A DNA stretch of 64,000 bases from Lepus europaeus (lineage: Eukaryota > Chordata > Mammalia > Lagomorpha > Leporidae), in contig NC_084839.1 in the NCBI RefSeq assembly GCF_033115175.1, forward strand, positions 39,541,501-39,605,500, written 5' to 3'. Shown piece by piece: positions 23,853 through 34,541 of the stretch (position 1 is its first letter; each line of letters begins with the position of its first letter). The notes below the pieces were generated by a model. The model had not been told where the DNA came from. It searched no databases and was given only the letters and a program-made list of their open reading frames with translations. Made by a program: the position numbers and the translations under genes.

Positions 23853-24592
23853 TTACATAGCCCATAGCTGCCGCCGGTGGGCAGGCCCCGGGCCTTCCTG
23901 ACTCCCCTCAGACTGGGTCCCTGATGAGGCATAAAAAAAGAAAAATCAAGGAATGACAAAGCGTGGTATTGCACTTATCATACCCTGGGTTCTGTTCTCA
24001 CTGCACAGCACTGATAACCTTTTGAGGCCTTGGCATTTGCAGAGGAGGGAATGGAACCCAGGGAGCATTAGTAGCTGTGCATGGTCTCTGGGCAGGGCCA
24101 GCCTGTGAACCCAGGCAGCCCGGGTGCTGTCCGTCAGCCAGCACCTTCCTCTGCAGGACCCCGAGCTGGGCACTGCCCTGGGCACGTCCACGGGCTAGTC
24201 TATTGTCACCCTCAGAGGGGCTTGGTATCATCAGAACTGCATCGTCCTGCCCAGTGCGACCCCAGAGGACTGCTCAGGGTTACCCAGGTAGGGAGCAGCA
24301 GAGGGGTGCGATTGGAGCTGCTGAGTGGCCAGGCCCCTCCCCAGCAGTGGTGACGCTGGCCCCAGCCCTCTGCTGCTGCAGGCCCTGCAATGGTTCCGGG
24401 TGCACAGGGCCATGGTTTGCAAACTCCTGTTTGTCCGCCCGCCCCACAGGCCCTCCAGCTCCCCCTGTGAAGCCGCTGGACAGGATCTCTCTAGGGATCT
24501 GGTGCCCTGAGCTCACAGTCCCCGGGGCGGGGCATGGGGGTGGGGCTTTGGATTCGGGTCTGCTTTGGTGGGAATGGATATATTGTTTTCAG
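23853..24592. other. Unique intergenic stretch
   Basis: No gene recognised. 'ctcagggttacccaggtagg' near 24282 and 'ggaatggaaccc' near 24049 hint at eroded MIR sequence. Confidence 0.45.
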
Positions 24593-24593
24593 C

Positions 24594-24830
24594 ATTTATT
24601 TATTTACTTATTTCAAAGGCAGAGTGATGGAGAGAGGGAAAGACACACACATACACAGCACATACACACAGAAATCTTCCACCTGCGGGCTCACTCCCCA
24701 AATGCCTACAACAGGCAGGGCAGGGCCAGGTTCCAGCCAGGAGCCTGGAACTCCATCCAGGCCTCCCGCATGGGTGGCAGGGTCCAAGCACTTAAGCCAT
24801 TGTGCGCCTTCCAGGGCACGGGAGCAGAAT
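24594..24830 (-). repeat. C-repeat SINE, head truncated
   Basis: 'atttatttatttacttattt' tail, an internal AC-rich tract (24643-24670) and 'ggagcctggaactccatcca'. It breaks off near 24830. Confidence 0.85.
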
Positions 24831-25016
24831 CAACTTCCTCATCTTTGAAATGGGCACAGTAAGAGACCTCAGCCTTGGGCTGTTAGGACTACCATTAACA
24901 TGTGTAAAGCTTTAGTGCTGAGCAGGCCTCCATAAACAGTAGCGATTAGAATTTTTAAGGCATTCCAAGAGAGCTTCGGGGGTATGCACCCAGGGGAGGA
25001 GGCGCTGGGGGGTGTG

Positions 25017-25104
25017 ATAGTAATAATAATAGCTGGCAGTTAGTTCTTGCTGAACACTGTAGGTACTGGGCAAGGCGCTTTGCATGAATTATCTCACTGA
25101 ATCT
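25017..25104 (+). repeat. MIR, left part
   Basis: 'taatagctggcagttag', 'ctgaacactgtaggtactgg' and 'gaattatctcactgaatc' are the first half of a MIR. The second half lies at 25388 beyond a C-SINE. Confidence 0.7.
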
Positions 25105-25387
25105 TTAAAAAAATAAAAAAGATTCTTGAAAGTCAGAGTTACAGAGAGGGGGAGAGGAGAGCGAGAGATCTTCCATCTGTTGATTCACTCCCCAGATGGC
25201 CCCAACGACCAGCACTGGGCCAGGTTGGTGCCGCGAGCTTCTTTCAGGCCTCCCAGGTGGGTGGCAGGGGCCATCTTCTGCGTCTTTCCCAGGCCATTAG
25301 CGGGGACCCAGATAGGAAGTGGAGCAGCCTGGACACAGACAGGCACCAATATGGGATGCTGGCATCACAGGCCACAGCGCCTGCCCC
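25105..25387 (-). repeat. C-repeat SINE inserted in MIR
   Basis: Reverse copy from 'aaaaaagattcttgaaagtc' to 'ccacagcgcctgcccc'. It separates the two halves of a MIR element. Confidence 0.88.
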
Positions 25388-25500
25388 TCACTTAATCGTT
25401 TTAACAACAATGGATTAACCCATTTTATTATTGTTAACCTTATTTTCCAAATGAAGCAACCAAGGTCCAAAAAGGCTGCAAACTGGGCTCAAGGCTGACC
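25388..25500 (+). repeat. MIR, right part
   Basis: 'cccattttattattgttaac', 'ccaaatgaagcaaccaaggt' and 'gctgcaaactgggctcaagg' continue the MIR core interrupted at 25104. Confidence 0.6.
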
Positions 25501-25611
25501 AACACCAGAGTGATTGACAGCACCAGGGGACCCGCTGCCCGCCCCCCACCTGTGATAGCCTCCTGGATTGTGGAGGGCAGGTTGAGGGCAATTATTTTAC
25601 TGAAAAAATTA

Positions 25612-25905
25612 ATTGTGGGTTAAGTTGCTGCTTGTGTCCCAGCAACTTGCCTTCCAACCCAGCTCTCTGTTAATGCTGCCGGGAAGCAGCAGGGTGTGAT
25701 GCCCAAAGGGCTCGGGCCTCTGCACTCATGGGAGAGACCTGGATGGAGTTCCTAGCTGCTGGCTTCAGCCTGGTCCAGCCTAGGCTGTTGCAGCCATTTG
25801 GGGAGTGAACCAGAGGATGGAAGACCTCTCTCTCTCTCTCTCCTCTCTCTCTCTCGCTCCCTCTCTGTCACTCTACCTTTCAAACAAATAAGTCTAAAGA
25901 AACAT
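25612..25905 (+). repeat. C-repeat SINE, head partly eroded
   Basis: 'gtgggttaagttgctgcttg' onward, with 'gggagtgaaccagaggatgg', a (TC)n tract at 25825-25857 and 'tttcaaacaaataagtctaa'. Confidence 0.88.
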
Positions 25906-26009
25906 GGATCAAGAACATGTAGCTAAAATATAAAAATCATTGAATCAAATCCCTGCTGCTCTAATGGGGGAGCCGGCGTGCAGTAGGGAACAGGCCAGGG
26001 GTGTCTGAG

Positions 26010-26290
26010 GGGCTCAGCTCCAGCTCCACGCCACCCTGTGCCACTCCACTCTGCCCTCCATCCCTAGACAGCCTGGCCTTTTTTCCCTCCTGTGGAGCTG
26101 CACTTCACCACCATCAGCACCACAGGGCCTTTGCACTGATTGCCCCTGTGTCTAGAAAGCTGTTCCACCAGCCCTTCGGCCTTTTTTCTTCTTCAGGGCT
26201 TGTCTGGCCCTGGGTGAGGTCAGTGCACCTCACAGAGACTCCCTTAGTACCCTGTCCTCCTCTTCACAACCCGGATTTCAGCTGGAGAGT
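26010..26290 (+). repeat. L2-like fragment
   Basis: 'cacagggcctttgcactgat' with 'ctagaaagctgttccaccag' and 'cagggcttgtctggccctgg' has the arrangement of the L2 3' region ('cagggcctttgcac..' followed by 'gg.atgctcttcc'). Confidence 0.5.
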
Positions 26291-26294
26291 ATAT

Positions 26295-26578
26295 TTTTTT
26301 TAATGCTGCGATTTTATTCCATTCTATTTTAGGAGGCAGAGAGAGAGAGAGCTCTCACTCCCATGTGATGGTTCACCCCCTCCCCATTCCTGCATTGGCT
26401 GGGGTTGGGCCAGGACCAAGTATAGAGCCAGGACCTCAATCCAAGTCTCTCACCTGGGTGTCAGGTGCCTCCCAGGGTCTGCATTAGCAGGAAGCTGGAG
26501 TCAGAATCCACACACCCGGATGTGGGATATGGGTGTCCTGGCATGCTAAGGGCCAGGCCAAATGCCCACTCCACAATG
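26295..26578 (-). repeat. C-repeat SINE, diverged
   Basis: 'aggaggcagagagagagaga' then 'gtgatggttcaccccctccc' and 'ggttgggccaggaccaagta'. The head is eroded. Confidence 0.7.
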
Positions 26579-26584
26579 ACAATA

Positions 26585-26903
26585 CTTTTTGAAAAAGTTG
26601 ATGTATAATTCATATACTATAACACTTACCAAGCTCAAGTGTAGACATGTACAAATTTGAGTACAAGTGTATTCATAAGGTTCTGCAGCCATCACTACAA
26701 TCTAATTCCAGGACATTCCATCAGTTCAAGAAGAAACCCCGCATTCCAGCCCTTAGTCCCCATTCTTCTGGGCCTCCTGCCCCTGGCAATGTTCATCCAA
26801 TGTTGGTATCCACAGATCTGCCTAATTTTCTCATAAATGCGACTTCTTTCACTTAGCATAATGTTTTTGAGGTTCATCCATGTTGTAGTGTATATCAGTA
26901 CTT
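26585..26903 (-). repeat. L1M 3' end, segment 1
   Basis: 'gttctgcagccatcactaca', 'ccccattcttctgggcctcc', 'cacttagcataatgtttttg' and 'ggttcatccatgttgtagtg' are classic antisense L1M 3' UTR sequence. Confidence 0.88.
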
Positions 26904-27251
26904 TTTTTTTTTTTTTTTTGACAGGCAGAGTGGACAGTGAGAGAGAGAGAGACAGAGAGAAAGGTCTTCCTTTTGCCGTTGGTTCACCCTCCAATGGCCG
27001 CCATGGCCGGCGCACTGCGGCCGGCACATTGCGCTGATCCGAAGGCAGGAACCAGGTGCTTCTCCTGGTCTCCCATGGGGTGCAGGGCCCAAGGACCTGA
27101 GCCATCCTCCACTGTACTCCCTGGCCACAGCAGAGAGCTGGCCTGGAAGAGGGGCAACCGGGACAGAATCCGGTGCCCCGACCGGGACTAGAACCTGGTG
27201 TGCCGGCGCCGCAAGGCAGAGGATTAGCCTATTGAGCCGCAGCGCCAGCCA
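26904..27251 (-). repeat. Young C-SINE in L1M with target duplication
   Basis: Same young subfamily as at 22522, in reverse, starting with about 17 T. The flanking duplication AGTACTT (26897-26903 and 27252-27258) falls within the L1M motif 'atcagtacttcatt', which shows the exact insertion point. Confidence 0.95.
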
Positions 27252-27282
27252 AGTACTTCATTTTTTGAAAAAGTCTCACTCA

Positions 27283-27580
27283 TTTATTTACTTGAAAGGT
27301 AGAGTGACAGAGTGAGAAATAGATCTTCTATCAGCTGGTTTATTCCCCAAATGGCTGCAACATCTGGGGCTGGGCCAGGTTGATGCCAGTAGCCAGGAGC
27401 TCCATCTGGGCCTCCCACATGTGCGGCAGGAACTCAAGCAGCTGAGCCATCCTTGGCTGCTTCCAGGCGCACTAGCAGGGAGCTGGATCAGAAATGGAGC
27501 AGTCGAGACTGGAACTGGCGCCATGAGGATGCTGTGTTGTAGGCAGTGGCTGAATGTCAGGTGCACAGTGCTGGCCTCGC
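27283..27580 (-). repeat. C-repeat SINE
   Basis: 'catttatttacttgaaaggt' to 'gtgcacagtgctggcct'. A second SINE in the same L1M, only about 30 bases from the first. Confidence 0.9.
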
Positions 27581-27584
27581 TAGA

Positions 27585-27697
27585 TACGCTTTTAACTTTA
27601 GAATTTTTACTAATCGAAAAAGAACACATCTCATAGATACAACTCCAAGAAGATGACCGTACTTCCTTCCCTTCCTCCCCCTCCCCCTCCCCCCAAC
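27585..27697 (-). repeat. Short lagomorph L1 3' end
   Basis: 'agatacaactccaagaagat' followed by a C-rich 'ccttcctccccctccccctc' tract resembles the 3' terminus of the L1 at 21655, here truncated to about 110 bases. Confidence 0.45.
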
Positions 27698-27845
27698 CTC
27701 AGTATTCTATATATGATCGAGTCACAGTCCATCGTATGGACATACCACGTTTGTTTATCCGTTCATCTGTTGATGGGTATTTGGGTTGTTTCCACTCATT
27801 GGTGATTGTGAACACGTGAAGAACTTTGTTATAGAACATCAGACG
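27698..27845 (-). repeat. L1M 3' end, segment 2
   Basis: 'catcgtatggacataccacg', 'tttatccgttcatctgttga' and 'tatttgggttgtttccactc' continue the L1M at 26585-26903. Confidence 0.85.
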
Positions 27846-27854
27846 AGGTCCATA

Positions 27855-28135
27855 GCAGGAGACAGACACTGACAGGATGATTTTATAAGAACCAACATAT
27901 CACTTTGAAAACAACACAGCTGCTCCTCAAAAAGATAAGTATCTGCTCGCCCTACAACTCAGCAGCTCTGCTCCTAGGCGAACATTGCATGGAAAGCACG
28001 TGTCCCCCCACACACACCAGTGGAGGGTGTCCACAGCAGCCCAAAGGTGGGGACAGCCGGAACGACCCTCACCTCAGCTGACCAGCGAATGGACAAACAG
28101 TGGCGCAGCTGTGCAGGGGCTCCCTGAAAACACCC
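27855..28135 (+). repeat. L1M fragment, sense
   Basis: 'ctcctcaaaaagataagtat', 'caactcagcagctctgctcc' and 'gcgaatggacaaacagtggc' follow the sense L1M ORF2-distal sequence. Its orientation is opposite to the adjacent L1M, so two L1 pieces meet tail to tail near 27850. Confidence 0.65.
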
Positions 28136-29312
28136 TCGGCTTACCCAGAGCGGGTACTCTGCAGATAAACCGTGCCCCGGGCAGCAGGGCCAGCCTCCTG
28201 GCCCTCAGTAGTGGGAGGGGACAGCCAGCAAGTCCAAATCACACACACGGAGGCTCCGACTTCCATCTGCCTCGCAGGTGGTCTTGGATGGCTGTCCAGT
28301 CCCACCCAACTCTGGGACTTGACATTGGTCCGGGCACCCTGGTTGTGGCTGGACCTGAACTCTCCGCAGGAGCCAGGCCAGGGAGAGACCACCAGGCAGC
28401 AGAGCCTCAGGCAAGGTCCCTGCCCTTCGGCGTGCTCGCCCCTGCTCATTAGTGGCCCTGGGGAGGCAGACAGCAGGTGCCCACTTATCCTGCAGCCCCT
28501 TCCCACTGGGAGCAGTCTCCACGGGCGGGCAGGGAGGGATAGGACCCAGGAAGATGCGACCCTGGGCCTGCATTTCCAAGGCCGTGTCGATGGGACTCAG
28601 GGCACCCCACAGCCACCATGGTCTCTGCACGGAGGTTGCCGGGAATTCTGGCTTCCAACAAATGCGGCGAGGCCACGGACTTTTATTTGAGAATAATTTT
28701 CATTAGCCGGAAACGGGGAGTTTAATAAATGGCAAACAGAACTTTCCAAGGCCACAGCTGGGAAACACTCGCTTTTTTAAAAATTCCGCCCGGCTTCCCA
28801 GGCCGGCAAGCACCCCGACACGAGGGCCCGATTGCCAGAGGAATCTGTAAGGAAAACAAAGCTTATTTTTAGAGGAATATTTTAAACTTGGTCTCGGCAA
28901 GCTCAGGAGTTTTCTTGTCTGTCTCGAGTCCTCAATATCTTTCCTTCTATTTCGGAGCTGCCTCTCACTCCCAGGGCACAAGAATTCCTATCTGGCAAGA
29001 GCTATTTCTAACCAGAGGAAAATAAAAGGGCCCCCCGCCCGCCCTCCCCACCCCCGGAGAAAGAATGGTTTCTAAAAATGTCCGAGGCAGCCAGCACAGC
29101 GCAGGTGTGCCGGGCGGTGAAGGTGGGGCTGGGGTCCCTGAGGGCCTGGGGCCTCTCCAGCCACCCTGCCTTCGGCTCTGACCCCCGGCCGCTGCCCTGC
29201 AGGAAGCGGAAGCCCGGTGGCCCCACTTCCGGGTTTTGAATGCAGTTTTTAAACTTGAAAGAGGCCTGTGTTTCCTCTTTAGACTTCGGTAACGCCCTGT
29301 CCTCCACAGAAA
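28136..29312. other. Unique intergenic DNA with candidate regulatory core
   Basis: No gene recognised. The 28660-29060 part is repeat-free and AT-richer, with clustered motifs such as CCGGAA, TTTAATAAATGG, GGAATATTTTAAAC and CTATTTCTAA. That composition is common for conserved noncoding elements near developmental regulators. Conservation cannot be tested here. Confidence 0.4.
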
Positions 29313-29850
29313 TACCTGCACACATGCAGACCCAAACCCACAGCAATGCTCTCAGCTCCCCACACGGCCACCTGAACCTACACCAACCCTCACACTCAGG
29401 TCCACTCACAGCCCCCTGGACACACCTGCCCACCACCACCACACACACACACACACACACACACACGGTGAGGCACAGAGCTCATGGAGAGTGGAATTTA
29501 CAGATACTTTTATTTGGTACAAAATGTTTTGAACTTCATTTTTCCACAAACTTCTTGAGGTACCCTCCTGTATAGCTATGCACACACCTGCAAACACACT
29601 GAACCCCCGCATCACAACACACCCCTATAGACCCCAGACACATCTCAACATCCACATAGAACACACACTCACACACACACACACAGTACCTGCCGACATG
29701 TATATAACACATAGCAGGACAACGTGCACACAGACACCTGCTACACACACACACACACACACTGGTGTGCTCACATTGATGGAGAAGCACATGGGCACAC
29801 CTCCATGGTCCTCCCCTCCCCATCCCTGGATATACACACATACACTTCAA
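29313..29850. repeat. CA-rich region with three (AC)n tracts
   Basis: Pure tracts at 29435-29466, 29670-29685 and 29741-29762 sit in a wider, degenerate CACA-rich background ('cacacatgcagacccaaacc' and similar). It looks like one long decayed CA microsatellite. Confidence 0.85.
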
Positions 29851-30351
29851 GGTCTGCCCAAGACTGCCTGGACAGGACTGGGCCCTGTTGGAGCTGTGGC
29901 TTCCAGCCGCCCGGCTCTCTCACCTCCCTCTGTAGGGCTTAGTGGGGAAGGCCGCCCTGCCACCACACACCACGGGGCCCTGGCCCCACCCTCCCTCCTT
30001 GGTCTTGCTGGCAGCAGGGAACTGGAACTGTCCCAGATGGCCACAGCTCTGCACAGCTCCCTGGGAGTGCGAACAAGAAAACAGAAATACAGTTCAACGA
30101 GGCAGCAGCAACACAGAGGGGCCGGGGCCCCTGCCGGAGGTGAGCCTGCCCGGCCTGAACCCCGCAGCCTGTCAGCCTCTCAGGGTTGTGCAACTTCCGG
30201 TTTCAAGCAAACCTGGTGACAGTCACATCTACCCTCGCTGTCACCACAAAGAAGCCGGAGTGGAGTGGGTTCCTGGGGACGGCTCCCTCCAAGGTCTGTG
30301 GCTTTCTAGCAGGCTTCCTCTCGTGCAGGCTCACCTGGGATTTTTCTTTTC
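29851..30351. other. Unique intergenic stretch
   Basis: No repeat or coding signal recognised. Confidence 0.5.
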
Positions 30352-30600
30352 TTTTTTTAAAAACTTTATTTGAAAGGCAGAGTGAGAGAACTTCCATCCA
30401 CTGGTTCATTCCCCAGATGGCCAGGACGGCCAGGGCTGGACCAGGCTGAAGCCAAGAGCTTCTTCCTGGTCTCCCACGTGGGCGCAGGGGCCAAGCACTT
30501 GAGCCATCTTCTGCTGCTTTCCCAGGCCCATTAGCAGGGAGCTGGATTGGAAGTGGATCAGCCAGAACCGGTGCTCTGAAGTGGGATGCGAGGCTTTTTC
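30352..30600 (-). repeat. C-repeat SINE, last before the SINE-free interval
   Basis: 'aaaactttatttgaaaggca' to 'gaagtggatcagccagaacc'. The next C-SINE to the right starts only at 43164. Confidence 0.88.
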
Positions 30601-31539
30601 TGAGACGCTTCCGTGTCCAGGCAAGTTTTAACATGGAGCATCCTAGAGTTGGGCCAGACTTCTCCTGCATCACGGCCACCAAGCCTGGTCCTGCAATCGG
30701 GGTTCCTGAGCTGTCCCAGGGCTCACAGCCCTCCATCTCCTCCCATGGCTACAGCCATTGTGTGTGTGTGTGTGTGTTTCCCCCTCTCACACAACCAGCA
30801 GTAGATTCAGACAGCGTGAGCGGTAGGAGCTGCGCACACGCAAGCATCCTTGCTGTGCAGCTCAGGTGACACACGGTCGCAGGCTGCTTGAAAACACACC
30901 TTGTTCTTTCGTCTGGGAGATGCCACACCTCGAAGACCCTGCACACTCTCACAGTCTGCGCCCGTTGTCACAACACAGCAGGAAAGGACTTACCGGGACT
31001 TCATTCGCTCCAGCTCCGTTCCCCAGGCCGGGATGCCCTGTTAGTCCTTGCAAGCAATTTTTTGCTTCTATTTCCTTCACTTGCAAGAAAGCTTTGCCAG
31101 GGGCAGTCAGGCCCCCATGGTGTTGTGCTTTGCTGTCCATCCCAGCCAGGGCCCTGCCCCGCCCCCCACAGGGCTGCGGCATGAGGAAACCGCCTGGCGA
31201 CACCCTCCACCCCCACCCCAGGTTTTGAAGACATCAAACTTCAGCTGCTAGCAGTCAGTCTTTCCAACAAGCCAAGTTTGAAACAGTGCTGGTTTAGAAA
31301 AATAAGTTTGGGAATGGAGTGGAAGCAAGGCCTTTGAAATGAAGTTTGGCCTAAACAGCACCACACTGTAGACATTTCCTCCTTGCTACATTTTTCATGA
31401 TAGAGGCCAGGGAGCCTGCAGGGTCTTTGCACCTCCCCCTTGGCCTGGAACTCCCCCCCCCCCGCCCCCCAATGGAGACTTTCAGCCAGCCGCCCACCAC
31501 CCCCGCCCCAGCATCTGGGAGAACTCTGATTCAGTTCCC

Positions 31540-31745
31540 CAGCCCCTTTGGCAGAGCGCGCCAAGCCCCAAAATGCTCCAGTTAACACCAGTGCAATCAT
31601 CGTTAACGCGAACCAGCTGCCCCAGGCCCGGGGCTGCACCAGCGCGCCCCCGCCCCTCCCTCTCAGCTGTGAGTCACAGGAGACCCTGGCTGATGCAGGG
31701 CCCACAGGAGGGGTGCAGGCAGGGGTTGATAAGGCCCAGCTGTTG
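31540..31745. promoter_or_regulatory. Candidate enhancer patch with GATA and E-box
   Basis: GTTAAC occurs near 31580 and GTTAACGCG near 31602. CAGCTG sites occur at 31616 and 31663. GATAAG at 31728-31733 lies three bases from CAGCTG at 31737-31742. GATA beside an E-box is typical of haematopoietic enhancers, and ZFP36L2 acts in blood progenitors. The link is inference. Confidence 0.28.
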
Positions 31746-32339
31746 CAGAGAAGTGCGCAACCCAGGGCTGAATCTCTTACCTCCTTTTGGAAAGTGTTAG
31801 GCCGTGTGCGTGTGTGGGAAGGGGGATGGGGAAGGAAAGACATGATTTATGAACCTCATTTTTGAAGTTTTTAAAGTAGTGTTTTGAAGAGAAGAATGGA
31901 GGAGTCATCACAGCAAGATTTTGTTCAACTGTTTGAGAATCAGCAGGCCAATCAATGCAGTCTTTTCCTTTTTCCGGAGACCCGGGTCGAGACCGGCTTT
32001 CTGGTCACTTAGACTTCCAGCACAGACACCGAGTCCTCTTGCATAAGGAACCTGTCTGTGCTCACTCCCAGAGGAAGTTGTCTGCGTAAACAAACATCAC
32101 CCAGATCCAAGTTTAATCTGCTCAATCCTCCTGCCCGTCCCTCCCAGCAAGGACACCGTCAGGCCTTCCGAAGTCCAGCCAAAGCCACCCTTCTCCCACC
32201 CAGGCTGGCCTGGTTGTTCGCCTCGGCTCAGGCCCCGTGGGCCTGGGCTGGCAGAGCGAGCCTCTGCCCCTTCCCCACCGAGCAGTTCTGCTTCCTGGGC
32301 GTCCCAGCAGGAAAGGAAAAAAAAAAAAAAAAAAAAACC

Positions 32340-32560
32340 GGACCTTCAGCTGCCACTGCGGCCACGTGACCCGTTCAGTGACTCATGCAGGCCACGCCCC
32401 CTGAGGGCTCCCGCCAGGCTCAGCCCGTTGGCCCAGGCCGGGATGCATCTTATTAGCAAAGGGGACAGTTAACCAGTGCCGCTTACAGTCCCAGTAATTA
32501 TTTCCCCTCAGCTAAAGGAATTCGCCATAAAAAACGCAGGTTCCCTTGGAGGAAGGCTCC
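32340..32560. promoter_or_regulatory. Candidate regulatory element with CACGTG and AP-1 site
   Basis: A perfect CACGTG (32363-32368), an AP-1 site TGACTCA (32379-32385) and CCACGCCCC lie within 40 bases. An AT-rich 'cagtaattatttcccctcag' follows. It sits about 100 bases beyond the ZFP36L2 poly(A) site. Confidence 0.3.
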
Positions 32561-32685
32561 ACCAGCTCGCTCCCCTCCGAAGCCCAACACCTGGGCGGTG
32601 CCTGACACGCGCACAGCAGAGAAAGCCAGCCTTTGCTGCTTCAAAAGAGAACTGCTTCCACAGGACCAGTTTTTTTCCCAAAAAT

Positions 32686-32691
32686 TTTATT
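32686..32691 (-). terminator. ZFP36L2 poly(A) signal AATAAA
   Basis: AATAAA on the minus strand (TTTATT on plus), about 1.85 kb past the stop codon. GGTCCTGTGG lies downstream as a weak GU-rich element. Confidence 0.75.
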
Positions 32692-33495
32692 GGGGGAAAA
32701 CTACAAAACATTTACAGTACAATGTTTACAGTCACAATTTGTAGTGAACTGATTCCCCAAAATATATTACAACTCAAGTTGACTTCTCTTGTTACATTCA
32801 AACACCCACTTCCGCGAGAGCAGTCCAAGGGTGCGCGCGTGGTGCTCCAGCCACCTGTACCTACACACACTAGAGCGACCGCCCATTCATCCGCTGTCCA
32901 GGAAGGCTCGGGAAACGTCCCTGCCCTTCTACACGGAAAAAAAATAGAATAGTACAAGTTTTGGAATTTTCTGTAATCAAACAAGGCATATTCATGTACT
33001 AGATACCATTTCAGCGCTAAGAGGTGGCCTCTTTGTATCTCTATAAAAAAAGTGGTAAAGATCTCTTCCTTTTGTGCAGTTGAACCCATCCTACATTCAG
33101 ATTCTCAAGCACTAACAAAATACTTATTTGGTTGAGGAAGATTTAAGGCAAGTTCGGGCCCTTTCGAAGGCACTGAGACTACCCCCCCCCCCCATTATTG
33201 CTACATGTCTGTATACTCCAGAGTGTCACAGTAGAAGTGGTGAAACAAGCAAACAAAATACTTTTTTGCTAGTTTATAAAGGTGGAATTAGAAAAAAAGC
33301 ATGCCACACTTAAGCCTGATTGCAAAGCATGGTCATTCTTTTTTTTTCTATAAACTTGGATGGGCTACAACCATTATACATTCTAAGAAAACTCCTAAGA
33401 TAGTCCTCAAACTACTTCCACAGCATCAACATAGATTTCTGTAAAGAAATCATGCAATCTTTCAAAATTTACGTAAACAAGGAAAGAAATTAATG

Positions 33496-33504
33496 AAATA
33501 AATA
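33496..33504 (-). promoter_or_regulatory. AU-rich element UAUUUAUUU
   Basis: Overlapping AUUUA in the ZFP36L2 3' UTR, one base short of the preferred nonamer of the tandem CCCH fingers. Confidence 0.6.
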
Positions 33505-33733
33505 TTACATACAATCTCTTAAATTAAGATTTGTTTTACTCATTTACAATAAAATAACCAAGTGAAGTTACAAAAGGCATATATTACTGTGAAAAGAACA
33601 TACACTCCACGTTTTGCCGATTAATAATGGCAATCATAATTTAACATAATAAAAGAATATATATCTATTGCTTCTCATCATACTTGATAAATACAGTATG
33701 AACAAAATTTTCAATGTATACTTTTCACAAGAT

Positions 33734-33742
33734 AATAAATAA
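33734..33742 (-). promoter_or_regulatory. AU-rich element UUAUUUAUU
   Basis: An exact match to the nonamer preferred by the TTP/ZFP36 family zinc fingers, located in the 3' UTR of a family member. Autoregulation through such sites is established for ZFP36 itself; for ZFP36L2 here it is inference. Confidence 0.7.
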
Positions 33743-34541
33743 GTTAAATAGTTTTTTTTTCATGAGTTGTGGTGCAGTGGTGCGAATCAACTCAAAACAG
33801 CTAAAAATTCAGCAGTTATTCCCCAACGATTACAAACTAAGCTCTGCCCACGACTTCCAGAGAGCAGACAGCAATGGTTCTAAACTAAACATCCACTAAG
33901 TGGTGGCAATGAACCCAGTAACCAGTATGAAACTTTGGAATGCAAGGGTTTGTTTTCTTCCCCCAGATGTACGCCTAACTATGTTAAAAAAACAAAAAGA
34001 AACGAAACGAAACTATGAGGGCTCCTATCAAGGCATATTCTTGGCAGAAATACTGGATTCTAAAAGCCCATAGGTTAGCAAGGCGGTGGCTGGCGGCCCC
34101 TGTTCCAGGCAGGGGTTCGCATCCGGATCGGACCCGCCGCATTTCAAGTGAGGACTGGAATGGTGGCTGGCAGCTGCTGTGCTGGGCGGACTTGAGTCCC
34201 AGTCTCACCGGAGACCTAAAAGAGTTTCAAAGGTTTGGCTTTTTTTTTTGTTCTATTCGCATCACAACTGCCCTGTTGCATTTTGTTCATCCATACAAAA
34301 AGTTCGTTGGCTTTTCGTTGCTCAACAAGACTTGAAAACTTGGTAATAATAATAATAAAAATAATAATTATAAAAAAAAAGAGGAAACCGAAAGGCGGGG
34401 GGAGGAGTGCGGACCCCTCCCCGCACACAGTTCGAGTCCAGGCTCTCGGGTCGGGCCTGCGGCCTTCGGCCCGGCCCTGCCGCTCCCCCACGGCGGCCTT
34501 CCCTTCCTCCTCCTCCTCCTCCTCACTGGCGCCCTCTTGCC

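Larger units (their letters stand above)
30601..32665. other. Downstream flank of ZFP36L2, unique
   Basis: SINE-free DNA 3' of the ZFP36L2 transcript, with a (TG)n run at 30759-30777 and a poly(A) run at 32317-32337. Two motif-dense patches are listed separately. No coding sequence recognised. Confidence 0.55.
32668..34541 (-). other. ZFP36L2: ZFP36L2 3' UTR
   Basis: About 1.87 kb of AT-rich, repeat-free sequence from the stop codon at 34542 to the predicted cleavage site near 32668. Its length agrees with the long 3' UTR of mammalian ZFP36L2 mRNA. On the minus strand it carries several AUUUA pentamers, including UUAUUUAUU at 33742-33734, UAUUUAUUU at 33504-33496 and UAUUUAUC near 33690. The UTR boundary is inferred from the poly(A) signal alone. 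Confidence 0.8.

Noticed and set aside
24077-24862. 261-codon open frame on the plus strand
   Set aside because: Its last third is translated C-SINE, and the remainder has no similarity to any protein I recognise.
33755-33800. 'tgtggtgcagtgg' in the ZFP36L2 3' UTR resembling a C-SINE head
   Set aside because: No other C-SINE part follows, so a chance resemblance is more likely than an insertion.
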